A stretch of DNA of 17,855 nucleotides from a bacterium. Lineage in GTDB: Bacteria; SZUA-79; Acidulodesulfobacterales; Acidulodesulfobacteraceae. The stretch's first letter is position 1. Each line of letters starts with the position of its first letter. The translations under genes were made by a program, and so were the position numbers. The notes beneath the pieces were generated by a model. It was given only the letters and a program-made list of their open reading frames with translations, made no database searches and was not told the DNA's origin. The stretch lies in the NCBI GenBank assembly GCA_021788495.1, contig JAJYKQ010000019.1:1-17855 (forward strand). Reading direction: 5' to 3'. Below, one piece after another: positions 7,655-14,794 of this stretch.

Positions 7655-8529
7655 TATTGCATTATCCCATATTCTTTTAATGCTGTTTTTATCTTGTCTA
7701 TGCTTACGCCGGATGCTTCCGATAAAGGCAGCCTTATTTCATTTTCTATAAATCCCATAATGTTTAAAGCTTTTTTTACCGGAATAGGATTAGTCTCTAT
7801 AAACATTGCATTAATAAGAGGAAACAGTTTAAAATTAAGCTTCCTTGCGGACTTAAGGTCTCCCTTTAACGCGTAATCCGTCATAAGGGACATATCTTTA
7901 GGCGCAACGTTTGAAACCGTCGAGATAACACCGTGACCTCCTAATGCAATTATAGGAAGAGTAAGCGCATCATCGCCGGATAAAACATAAAATTTCTCCG
8001 GCGCTTTTCTTAAAATAGCCGTTGCCTGCTCTAAAGAACCGCTTGCTTCTTTAATGCCGCTTATATTGTCTATTTCGGCAAGTCTTAACACTGTGTCTGG
8101 AAGAATATTAACCGCTGTTCTCGTAGGAACGTTATAAAGAATTAAAGGTTTGGAACAGCTGGCGGATACCGCTTTAAAATGAAGAAAAAGCCCCTCCTGC
8201 GTCGGTTTATTATAATACGGAGTAATTTGCAGATGTCCGTCTATTTTAAACTTTTCCGCTTCTTTTGCAAGATGGACGGCTTCTACCGTATTATTAGAAC
8301 CTGTTCCTGCTATAACTTTAATTTTGCCTTCCGCCGCTTCGGCAGCAATTCTAATAACGTCTATATGCTCCTCAAACGAAAGCGTCGCAGATTCGCCCGT
8401 GCTTCCGCAGGCCACTATTCCAGCCGCTCCGCTTTCTATCTGAAATTCTATCAGCTTTCTAAGCGCTTTTTCGTCTATTCTGCCGCCCTTAAAAGGCGTT
8501 ACTATTGCCGTAAACACTCCTTTAAACAT
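7654..8529 (-). CDS. dapA: 4-hydroxy-tetrahydrodipicolinate synthase DapA
   Basis: DapA condenses pyruvate with aspartate semialdehyde, the first dedicated step to lysine and meso-DAP. It is a TIM-barrel class I aldolase of 291 residues. The Schiff-base lysine is Lys160 in GIKEASG, Tyr132 lies in LYNVPTRT and Tyr106 in TPYYNKP. The loop matching E. coli GTTGES reads GSTGES (42-47), so Ser43 replaces catalytic Thr44, a conservative hydroxyl swap. At the E. coli lysine-inhibition site His56, Asn80 and Glu84 are kept (His55, Asn79, Glu83), but His53 is Phe52, so feedback sensitivity may be altered (inference). A strong AAGGAG ribosome site lies 7 bases before the ATG, unlike most neighbours. dapB follows by a one-base overlap. 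Confidence 0.96.
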   Translation of the reverse strand: MFKGVFTAIVTPFKGGRIDEKALRKLIEFQIESGAAGIVACGSTGESATLSFEEHIDVIRIAAEAAEGKIKVIAGTGSNNTVEAVHLAKEAEKFKIDGHLQITPYYNKPTQEGLFLHFKAVSASCSKPLILYNVPTRTAVNILPDTVLRLAEIDNISGIKEASGSLEQATAILRKAPEKFYVLSGDDALTLPIIALGGHGVISTVSNVAPKDMSLMTDYALKGDLKSARKLNFKLFPLINAMFIETNPIPVKKALNIMGFIENEIRLPLSEASGVSIDKIKTALKEYGIMQ

Positions 8530-8536
8530 GCTAAAA

Positions 8537-8542
8537 CTCCTT
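8537..8542 (-). promoter_or_regulatory. Strong ribosome binding site of dapA
   Basis: AAGGAG on the minus strand, 7 bases before the dapA ATG at 8527-8529. It is among the best Shine-Dalgarno matches in the window and confirms the start. Confidence 0.75.
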
Positions 8543-8565
8543 TTTTGATTTATTCATAAATATTG

Positions 8566-8609
8566 TTAATCATCGCTGAACTCCATCCGCTTACGCTCGC
8601 AATAATTAA
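8566..8609 (-). other. Possible stem-loop in the lysA-dapA leader
   Basis: In the transcript the arms at 8599-8609 and 8566-8576 can pair over 11 contiguous positions, including two G-U wobbles, around a 22-base loop. The loop is GC-richer than its surroundings and contains GCGUAAGC, which could close a GNRA-type tetraloop. There is no T tract right after it, so it does not look like a terminator. The leader is far too short for a lysine riboswitch. It may be a 5' leader structure, a small dispersed repeat, or chance. Confidence 0.25.
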
Positions 8610-8633
8610 TGACTTTTTTAAAATCAATTCAGA

Positions 8634-9890
8634 CTATACTATATTTTCCGGAATAATTTCTTTGTCAGTTAAATCCTCGTACGTTTCGCGGTTTCTAATT
8701 ATATAAAATTTATCTTTATCTACAAGCACTTCGGCCGACCTGGGTCTTGAGTTATAGTTGGAAGACATAGAAAAACCGTAAGCGCCTGCGCTGAATACGG
8801 CAATTAAATCTCCCTCGGAAACCGAATTTAAAACTCTGTCTTTTCCGAAAAAATCTGCGGATTCGCATATAGGTCCAACTATGTCGGCCTTAACTTTAGG
8901 CCCTTCTTTTTTTATTACAGGAACAATTTCATGATAAGCCTCATATAGAGCAGGTCTAATTAAATCGTTCATACCGCCGTCGGTTATTATAAAGTTTTTA
9001 CTTCCCGTGTCTTTTACATAAGTAACTTTAGCGACGAATATTCCGCTGTTTCCGACTATTAATCTGCCGGGTTCGAAAATAACCTTGCCGCCGTAATTTT
9101 TTAGGATATTTTTAATGGAATTCATATACGTGGACGGATGCGGAGGCATTTCATTTTCGTAAGTTATGCCGAGTCCGCCTCCAATGTCCAGATATTTAAT
9201 ATCGAAACCTCTAGCCGTAATTCTATCGAGAAGATCCTTTATTATTTCTACGGCATCATTAAACGGCGATATTTCGGTTAACTGAGAGCCTATATGGCAG
9301 TCTAAGCCTATTACGTCTATATTTTTCAATTCCTTTGCCGTTTCGTAGGCCGAAATAGCATGTTTTATGCTTATGCCGAATTTATTTTTCTTAAGACCCG
9401 TAGATATATAAGGATGCGTTTTAGGATCGACGTTGGGGTTTATCCTAAAAGATATTCTTGCTTTGGTATTTAACCTGCCGGCTACTTTATCGATAAGAAA
9501 AACTTCCGGAAGAGATTCTACGTTAAACATAAGAATATTAGATTTTATTGCATATTCTATTTCGGATTCAGTCTTTCCTACTCCGGAATATACAACTTTT
9601 CCGGTATCTACTCCAGCTTTAATTGCCCTGAAAAGTTCTCCGCCGGAGACTATATCGGCGCCCCATCCCATTTTAAATAAAAAATTAAGAACGGCAATAT
9701 TTGAATTGGCTTTAACGCTGTAACATACCATAGAGTTTAAAACTCTCGAACTTTCGTCGAAAACGTTAAAATGCCTCCTTAAAGTAGCCAATGAATAGAG
9801 ATAAAAAGGCGTTCCTACTCTTCCTGCAATTTCCTTAATCGGCACGTCTTCGCAATAAAGTTCGTTTTCTTTAAAAATAAAATCGTTCAT
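8634..9890 (-). CDS. lysA: Diaminopimelate decarboxylase LysA
   Basis: LysA decarboxylates meso-diaminopimelate to L-lysine with pyridoxal phosphate, as a dimer. The fold-type III barrel comes first, with PLP lysine Lys60 in CYSVKANSN. It is followed by HIGSQ (199-203), the phosphate-binding glycines in LDIGGGLGI (235-242) and EPGR (273-276). The C-terminal beta domain supplies Cys342 in GPICESADFF and Tyr371 in GAYGFSMSSNYN, which complete the active site from the partner subunit in this family. The length of 418 residues is standard. It starts 3 bases after the stop of the polyprenyl synthase gene and precedes dapA by 104 bases. High confidence. Confidence 0.97.
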   Translation of the reverse strand: MNDFIFKENELYCEDVPIKEIAGRVGTPFYLYSLATLRRHFNVFDESSRVLNSMVCYSVKANSNIAVLNFLFKMGWGADIVSGGELFRAIKAGVDTGKVVYSGVGKTESEIEYAIKSNILMFNVESLPEVFLIDKVAGRLNTKARISFRINPNVDPKTHPYISTGLKKNKFGISIKHAISAYETAKELKNIDVIGLDCHIGSQLTEISPFNDAVEIIKDLLDRITARGFDIKYLDIGGGLGITYENEMPPHPSTYMNSIKNILKNYGGKVIFEPGRLIVGNSGIFVAKVTYVKDTGSKNFIITDGGMNDLIRPALYEAYHEIVPVIKKEGPKVKADIVGPICESADFFGKDRVLNSVSEGDLIAVFSAGAYGFSMSSNYNSRPRSAEVLVDKDKFYIIRNRETYEDLTDKEIIPENIV

Positions 9891-9893
9891 AAA

Positions 9894-10862
9894 CTATAGT
9901 TTCCTGTCTATTATATAATCTGCAATATCTATTAAACTGTTTTTATACTTTGAGTCCGGAAATATATCGAGATTCTTTTTTGCTTTTTTTATCGCATCTT
10001 TTGCTTTCGATATAGTATAGTCGATAGAACCGTAACTTTTAACCAACGACAAAACCGTTTTAAGATCCTTAGATGCCAGTCTTTTTTTGTAAATTATATT
10101 CGTAATAATTTCTTTTTCTTCTTGATTTGCCCTTTCTATAGCATGTATCAGCGGAAGCGTAAGTTTGCCTTCTTTCAGATCGTTGCCTATAAATTTACCG
10201 AACTCTTTATCGGAAATATAGTCCAGGGTATCGTCCATAAGCTGAAAAGCAATTCCTATATTTAAGCCGTAATCGTAAAGTTTTTTTGCGTATTTTTCTT
10301 CTTTGCCGGCAATTATGGCGCCGACTTCGGAAGCGCATGCAAAAAGAACGGCCGTTTTTTTAATAATTATATCTAAATAATCTTTTTCATCGGTTTTTAT
10401 ATCCGCAGTCTTAACTAACTCTTTTACTTCCCCTTCCGCCATAAGTGTAGTTGCATCGGAATAAGATTTTATAACTTTTATATTATTAATATCCGACAAA
10501 ATTTTGAAAGATTTAGCAAATAGATAATCTCCGACGAGAACTGAAGCCTCATTTCCAAAAATAGTGTTTGCCGACGCTTTGCCTCTCCTTAAAGGAGCAT
10601 TATCCACGACGTCGTCGTGAAGCAAAGTGGCAGTATGGATAAACTCTATGACTGCCGCAAGCGAAATATGACCGTCTCCGTCGTAACCGCATAATTTTGA
10701 AGCTATGATAAGAAGTATAGGGCGTATTCTTTTTCCGCCGCTTGAAATAACGTATTTGGCAACCTTATGTATTAAGGGGGTTTCCGTTATAAGGTGTTTT
10801 TCAAACTGCTCTTCTACTTTTTTTAGTTCGTTTTCTATATATCCGAATGAAATATTTTGCAA
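9894..10862 (-). CDS. ispB: Long-chain trans-polyprenyl diphosphate synthase (IspB/heptaprenyl type)
   Basis: This enzyme extends an allylic diphosphate with isopentenyl diphosphate, most likely to make the quinone side chain. It shows GGKRIRP (42-48), the first aspartate-rich motif DDVVD (83-87) in EFIHTATLLHDDVVD, and the second motif DDTLD (210-214). The stretch before the first motif matches octaprenyl synthase IspB and has Ala, not an aromatic residue, five positions ahead. It also lacks the two-residue insertion typical of bacterial farnesyl/geranyl synthases. Both points favour a long product, but chain length cannot be read exactly. The start is a TTG at 10860-10862; no in-frame ATG is near, and a purine-rich AAAAAGAGA site lies about 8 bases upstream. 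The gene sits between radA and lysA. Confidence 0.85.
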   Translation of the reverse strand: MQNISFGYIENELKKVEEQFEKHLITETPLIHKVAKYVISSGGKRIRPILLIIASKLCGYDGDGHISLAAVIEFIHTATLLHDDVVDNAPLRRGKASANTIFGNEASVLVGDYLFAKSFKILSDINNIKVIKSYSDATTLMAEGEVKELVKTADIKTDEKDYLDIIIKKTAVLFACASEVGAIIAGKEEKYAKKLYDYGLNIGIAFQLMDDTLDYISDKEFGKFIGNDLKEGKLTLPLIHAIERANQEEKEIITNIIYKKRLASKDLKTVLSLVKSYGSIDYTISKAKDAIKKAKKNLDIFPDSKYKNSLIDIADYIIDRKL

Positions 10863-10870
10863 AATAGGTT

Positions 10871-10879
10871 CTCTTTTTT
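10871..10879 (-). promoter_or_regulatory. Ribosome binding site supporting the TTG start
   Basis: On the minus strand this is AAAAAGAGA, ending 8 bases before the TTG at 10860-10862. It supports that codon as the real start, since the next in-frame Met comes well inside the conserved domain. Confidence 0.4.
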
Positions 10880-10929
10880 ATTTTTTAATTAATTATTTTT
10901 TTAACTCCCTGCCGTTTATTTTATTTCAG

Positions 10930-12288
10930 TTAGACTAAATATTCAATAATTTTTTTTAATTTTGTTGCGGGGTGAAGATTTATACCGGAAACACCCTTAA
11001 TATCTTTTACGTCTTTAAGGTTAGATTGGGGAATCAAAGCATCGGTAAAACCCATATTCATAGCCTCTTTTATCCTTGCCGAAGGATTGCCGACACCCCT
11101 GACTTCGCCGGTTAATCCAACCTCTCCAAAAGCTATAAAATTTGGAGGAAGCGGTTTTTCCAAGTAGCTTGAAACAATCGACAGCGCAACTGGCAAATCT
11201 ACGGCGGGTTCCTGAATGTTTATGCCTCCGAATATTTTAACGTAAATTTCTTTTGAGGAAAGTTTTATTCCTTCTTTTTTTTCCAGCACCGCGGAAATAA
11301 TAGAAACCCTGCCGGAATCTATGCCAAGGCAAACTCTTTTAGGGACAGGCATATAAGATGGGACTACAAGCGCCTGTACTTCTACCAGCATCGCCCTAGT
11401 TCCTTCCAGGCACGGCACGATCACCGAACCCGGCGAATCCGGCTGCCTTTCGGAAGTGAAATAAGCCGACGGATTTTTTACACCTTTTAATCCGTCTTCC
11501 GACATTTCGTATATGCCCACCTCGTCGGTAGAACCAAACCTATTTTTATAGCACCTTAAAATCCTGTAGGAATCTCTTTTACTTGAATCAAAATATAGAA
11601 CAGTATCTACTATATGCTCCAACGTTTTCGGTCCGGCAAAACCGCCTTCTTTCGTTACATGACATACAAGAAAAACTCCGCAATTTTTTTTCAGGCATAG
11701 CGAAGTAATCTCATGAGCTATTTCCCTTAATCCGTTGACGCTGCCGTATGCCGAATCGGACTGGGGAATAGTTATACGCTGTATCGAATCTATGATTAGA
11801 AAACCGTAATTTCCATTTTCTATTGAATATAAAAGTTCGTTAATATCGTTAAGCGCTTGAAAAAAAAGATATTTAGAATCTATTTTTAACCTTTTTGCTC
11901 TTAAGATAATCTGGTTTAAAGACTCTTCGGTGGAAACATATAAAGTATTAATGCCGGTAAGGGAAATTTTTTCGGCAACTTGAAGCATAAGAGTAGATTT
12001 TCCTATCCCCGGTTCTCCACCTATGAGGATGCTCTGTCCTGCTACGAGTCCGGAACCTACGGATAAATCGAATTCTTTTATTCCGGTTGCTATCCTTGGT
12101 AAATCGCGGAAATTTTGCCTGTCTAAAACCGTTGCGGGCGAAACAGACGGAGGAATTTTTTTAAACTTTACCAACTTAGGAGTATTTTCTGCCGCTTCAA
12201 CTTCTTCCATAGTATTAAAACTGTGGCATTCAGGGCATCTTCCTACCCATTTTAAAGAAACGGCGCCGCAGTTTTTGCATTTATACAT
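10930..12288 (-). CDS. radA: DNA repair protein RadA (Sms)
   Basis: RadA is a RecA-like ATPase and hexameric helicase that promotes branch migration during recombinational repair. The order of parts is canonical. An N-terminal four-cysteine zinc finger (Cys4, Cys7, Cys18, Cys21) is followed by the RecA-like core with Walker A GEPGIGKST (91-99) and Walker B FLIIDS (163-168). The RadA-specific KNRFG motif (248-252) and the C-terminal Lon-protease-like domain with GEVGLTGEVR (388-397) complete it. The length of 452 residues is standard. The N-terminus begins a few residues before the first cysteine, slightly shorter than usual. It follows the 247-bp spacer and precedes the polyprenyl synthase by 67 bases. 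It has no evident functional tie to the biosynthetic neighbours. Confidence 0.97.
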   Translation of the reverse strand: MYKCKNCGAVSLKWVGRCPECHSFNTMEEVEAAENTPKLVKFKKIPPSVSPATVLDRQNFRDLPRIATGIKEFDLSVGSGLVAGQSILIGGEPGIGKSTLMLQVAEKISLTGINTLYVSTEESLNQIILRAKRLKIDSKYLFFQALNDINELLYSIENGNYGFLIIDSIQRITIPQSDSAYGSVNGLREIAHEITSLCLKKNCGVFLVCHVTKEGGFAGPKTLEHIVDTVLYFDSSKRDSYRILRCYKNRFGSTDEVGIYEMSEDGLKGVKNPSAYFTSERQPDSPGSVIVPCLEGTRAMLVEVQALVVPSYMPVPKRVCLGIDSGRVSIISAVLEKKEGIKLSSKEIYVKIFGGINIQEPAVDLPVALSIVSSYLEKPLPPNFIAFGEVGLTGEVRGVGNPSARIKEAMNMGFTDALIPQSNLKDVKDIKGVSGINLHPATKLKKIIEYLV

Positions 12289-12391
12289 TATTTATAAGCT
12301 GTTATTATTATTTTTCATGCCGCAAATACGGCTAAGACTTTAATATTTTTTTATTTAAAAATTTACGGTTTATTAATTTTAACTCTTTATC

Positions 12392-12419
12392 GGATATAAA
12401 ACAAGGCAGCAGATGCTGC
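12392..12419 (-). terminator. Weak terminator-like hairpin after the FAD oxidoreductase gene
   Basis: On the minus strand GCAGCATCTGCTGC (12406-12419) forms a 5-6 bp GC-rich stem, followed by CTTGTTTTATAT. The T tract is interrupted and the stem is short, so termination would be partial at best. It touches the inverted repeat at 12420-12509 and may be part of that element. Confidence 0.2.
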
Positions 12420-12509
12420 GGAAAAAGTGTCAGATTTTATTTTTTTGCATACAAATAAAGTCAATTAACAAAAAGATATCTGCAAAAAAATTAATATGAC
12501 ACCTTTTCC
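12420..12509. repeat. Imperfect inverted repeat, MITE/REP-like, upstream of radA
   Basis: The left arm (12420-12449) reads GGAAAAAGTGTCA, then an AT-rich stretch, then TTTTTTTGCA. The right arm (12481-12509) is its near complement, TGCAAAAAAA through TGACACCTTTTCC. About 25 of 30 positions pair, with one bulge, around a 31-base AT-rich core. No open reading frame fits inside. It fills much of the 247-bp gap 12289-12535, the largest in the window. The rest of that gap holds a small hairpin at 12406-12419, a GCCG/CGGC pair at 12319-12332 in the radA leader, and AT-rich sequence. The GTGTCA ends recall repeats near REP-associated tyrosine transposases, a resemblance from memory only. Confidence 0.5.
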
Positions 12510-12535
12510 CAATTCCGTCCTTTCCAAGTTACTAT

Positions 12536-13597
12536 TTAAACGTAATATTCTTCAAAAGACGGCCATAGAAACTTAATATTTTCGCTTATGCCTGAATCGT
12601 CGTTCATAAAAGGATATAGCCGATATCTTTTTTTAGAAGCCGTTAAAAAAGACTTTTTAAAAATAGATTCTATTTCATCTTTGTAATCGTTTAAAAAATT
12701 TTTAGATGACCTAATGCTATCCGCAGCGTAATCGCCGGCCAAACTTCCTGATATTATTGCATTTAAAATGCCTGCGCCGGTAACAGGGTGGGTCAAACCT
12801 GCGGCGTCTCCGCAAAAAGCAATATTATCGGCGGTTAAATCGCTTAGGCCTGATACGGGAACTAATCCTGACGTTTTTTCTATAACTTCGCTTCCTATAA
12901 GTCCTTCGTTTTTTAATTCTTCGGTAAACTTTTTTAAGCAAGCGGAAAGATTAACATCGGAAACAGGTTTTTCGACTCCTATCCCGACATTCGCATAACA
13001 TTCTTTCGGAAAAACCCAGCCGTAGCCGTAAGGTATATAATGCCTGAAGTAACAAAATACGGAATCTAACTTCTTTAAAAGTTTTGTTTTTATCTGCAAG
13101 GCATAAATATAGGATTCTCCTTGGGAATTATAAGATTTAAATATATTTTTTGGTCCTGCCGCTATTATTAAATAATCATAATAAATTTCATATACTATTT
13201 TTTCTATAACGTCCAGCACTTCTATGCAGTTTTTTTGCCTGTCTATTTTATAAGCCCTTAAACCTGCAATTAATTTTGAACCTGATTTAACTGCTTTTTC
13301 TGATAAGCTTAAATCGAAAATGTCCCTGTTTAAAATATAGCCGTCTCCGCTGAATTTATAAGTTTTGCTTCCGGCGTTAATGCATATATATTTTATTTTT
13401 TGGTTTACGGCGGAAAGCATTGAACTCAAATCGACGTAGGAAATTATACTGGAAGAAACAAACTCGGCGCACTGCACCGGCAATCCGACCATTCTTCTTT
13501 TGTCTATTATAATATTAGGTATTCCTTTTTTGGATAAAGCTAAAGCAGCCGAAGAACCGGCAGGACCGGCGCCTATAATTGCAACGTTGGTTTTCAT
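12536..13597 (-). CDS. Geranylgeranyl reductase family FAD-dependent oxidoreductase
   Basis: This is a flavoprotein of the geranylgeranyl reductase/digeranylgeranylglycerophospholipid reductase family, which reduces double bonds in isoprenoid chains or other lipophilic substrates. The 353 residues begin with the FAD-binding loop GAGPAG (9-14) followed by a helix. Then come VGLPVQCAEF (37-46), where this family often has a Cys near the substrate, PYGYGWVFPK (189-198), which is a family hallmark, and the second FAD motif FCGDAAGLTHPVTGAGI (261-277). There is no membrane segment. It starts 6 bases after the NHL-protein stop. The polyprenyl synthase lies two genes downstream, so saturation of a quinone or lipid prenyl chain is a possible role, but the substrate cannot be read from sequence. 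Confidence 0.82.
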   Translation of the reverse strand: MKTNVAIIGAGPAGSSAALALSKKGIPNIIIDKRRMVGLPVQCAEFVSSSIISYVDLSSMLSAVNQKIKYICINAGSKTYKFSGDGYILNRDIFDLSLSEKAVKSGSKLIAGLRAYKIDRQKNCIEVLDVIEKIVYEIYYDYLIIAAGPKNIFKSYNSQGESYIYALQIKTKLLKKLDSVFCYFRHYIPYGYGWVFPKECYANVGIGVEKPVSDVNLSACLKKFTEELKNEGLIGSEVIEKTSGLVPVSGLSDLTADNIAFCGDAAGLTHPVTGAGILNAIISGSLAGDYAADSIRSSKNFLNDYKDEIESIFKKSFLTASKKRYRLYPFMNDDSGISENIKFLWPSFEEYYV

Positions 13598-13603
13598 TTT
13601 ATT

Positions 13604-14752
13604 TCATCTGGAGCCTAATATCCGATATATAGAAATTCTGTTGTTATTGGTATCGGCGATTGCAATATATTTTCCGTTTAAAGACACAGATATGTTGGAT
13701 TCATGATTAAAATTATTATTTCCGATGCCAGGAGTTCCGAAATTATAGGCTTTTACTACGTTGTAACCGTCCGATAGTTTAAATACCGTTAAGATACTTC
13801 TTCCGTAATTAGCGACGTAAAGGTAACCGTTTCTATAAACTATGCCTACCTGATGATAAAGCATATGCCCATACTGTCCTTTTATTCCTATGGCGCCTAT
13901 ATAATCGAACTGCCTGTTAAAAACAAGTATTTTTGAAAGACTGTAATCCGAAACATAAATGTATTTTCTGGAAAAAGCAATGCTTACGGGTTTTTTAAGT
14001 TTAAATGAAATAGTTAAGTTTTTAACTGCGCTTTTACTTGAACTATTAGAAGAATTTGAATTTTTTTTATTTTTTTTGACTTTTTCAGTACTTTTTCCGG
14101 AACTTCCGGATGCGCTCCCGTCTTGTTCGCCTCCCTTTATTTTTGAGGAAAGAGAGTTCCCTTCATTGCTTTTAATTAAAGAATTTCCTATGCTTTCATA
14201 AAAATTGCCGTTTTTTGAATAAACCGAAATATCATCTGCCCCGGAATTAGCAACGTATATTTTGCCGTCGGAAAATGCTACGCAGGTAGGCTGAATAAGT
14301 ATTCTGTTTTGATTTTTAGATATTCCGAATTCGGATACGAAATCTCCGTTAGGCTTAAAAACCTCTATTCTTGAATTGCCTGAATCTACCGCATAAATTC
14401 TTTCCGGATTTCCGTAAGCAGTTACATATAGCGGAACCATAAATTCGCCTGTAGTCTTGCCTTCTATTCCCCACTGCCTTATGTAACGCCCCCTTATATT
14501 AAACTTCACAATCCTTGAATTGCCAGAATCGACGACGTAAATATTATTTCTCTTGCCGAATGCAACGCCGGCTGGACCTTTAAGATTATATCCCACACCG
14601 ATAACCCTTACGAGCTTTAGCGAAAACGGAGCCTTTTTAAAATAAAGACCGAACCTCTTCTGCAAAAGCAAAAATGCAAGAATTACGATAATAATTATAC
14701 TTAATAAAAAAAACGCCTTATTAAGTTTATCTTTCTTAATTTGCATGGTCAT
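13604..14752 (-). CDS. Membrane-anchored NHL-repeat beta-propeller protein
   Basis: The specific function is unknown. An N-terminal transmembrane anchor (about residues 13-31) is preceded by Lys-rich residues, so the rest should face the periplasm. The rest consists of about six NHL-type repeats, roughly 59-93, 105-143, 154-190, 252-290, 299-335 and 352-378. Their recurring cores are IYVVDSGNSRIVKF, IYAVDSGNSRIEVF, IYVANSGADDISVY, IYVSDYSLSKILVF, LYVANYGRSILTVF and IAIADTNNNRISIY. That number fits one closed six-bladed propeller. Blades 3 and 4 are separated by a Ser/Lys/Asn-rich linker (about 195-245). The ATG at 14750-14752 is preferred over the one at 14744-14746 because GAGG (14762-14765) lies 9 bases upstream. 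Such propellers usually bind protein or ligand rather than catalyse. Confidence 0.8.
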   Translation of the reverse strand: MTMQIKKDKLNKAFFLLSIIIIVILAFLLLQKRFGLYFKKAPFSLKLVRVIGVGYNLKGPAGVAFGKRNNIYVVDSGNSRIVKFNIRGRYIRQWGIEGKTTGEFMVPLYVTAYGNPERIYAVDSGNSRIEVFKPNGDFVSEFGISKNQNRILIQPTCVAFSDGKIYVANSGADDISVYSKNGNFYESIGNSLIKSNEGNSLSSKIKGGEQDGSASGSSGKSTEKVKKNKKNSNSSNSSSKSAVKNLTISFKLKKPVSIAFSRKYIYVSDYSLSKILVFNRQFDYIGAIGIKGQYGHMLYHQVGIVYRNGYLYVANYGRSILTVFKLSDGYNVVKAYNFGTPGIGNNNFNHESNISVSLNGKYIAIADTNNNRISIYRILGSR

Positions 14753-14794
14753 TGCATCTTACCTCGAATAAATTTTATTTTTTATAATAACATA

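Noticed and set aside
8530..8633. Lysine riboswitch in the dapA leader
   Set aside because: The lysine riboswitch needs roughly 170 bases with a multi-helix junction. This gap is 104 bases and offers one weak helix.
12289..12535. Decayed gene or small ORF in the largest gap
   Set aside because: Neither strand keeps an open frame of useful length with a start and ribosome site. The structure is an inverted repeat plus AT-rich sequence.
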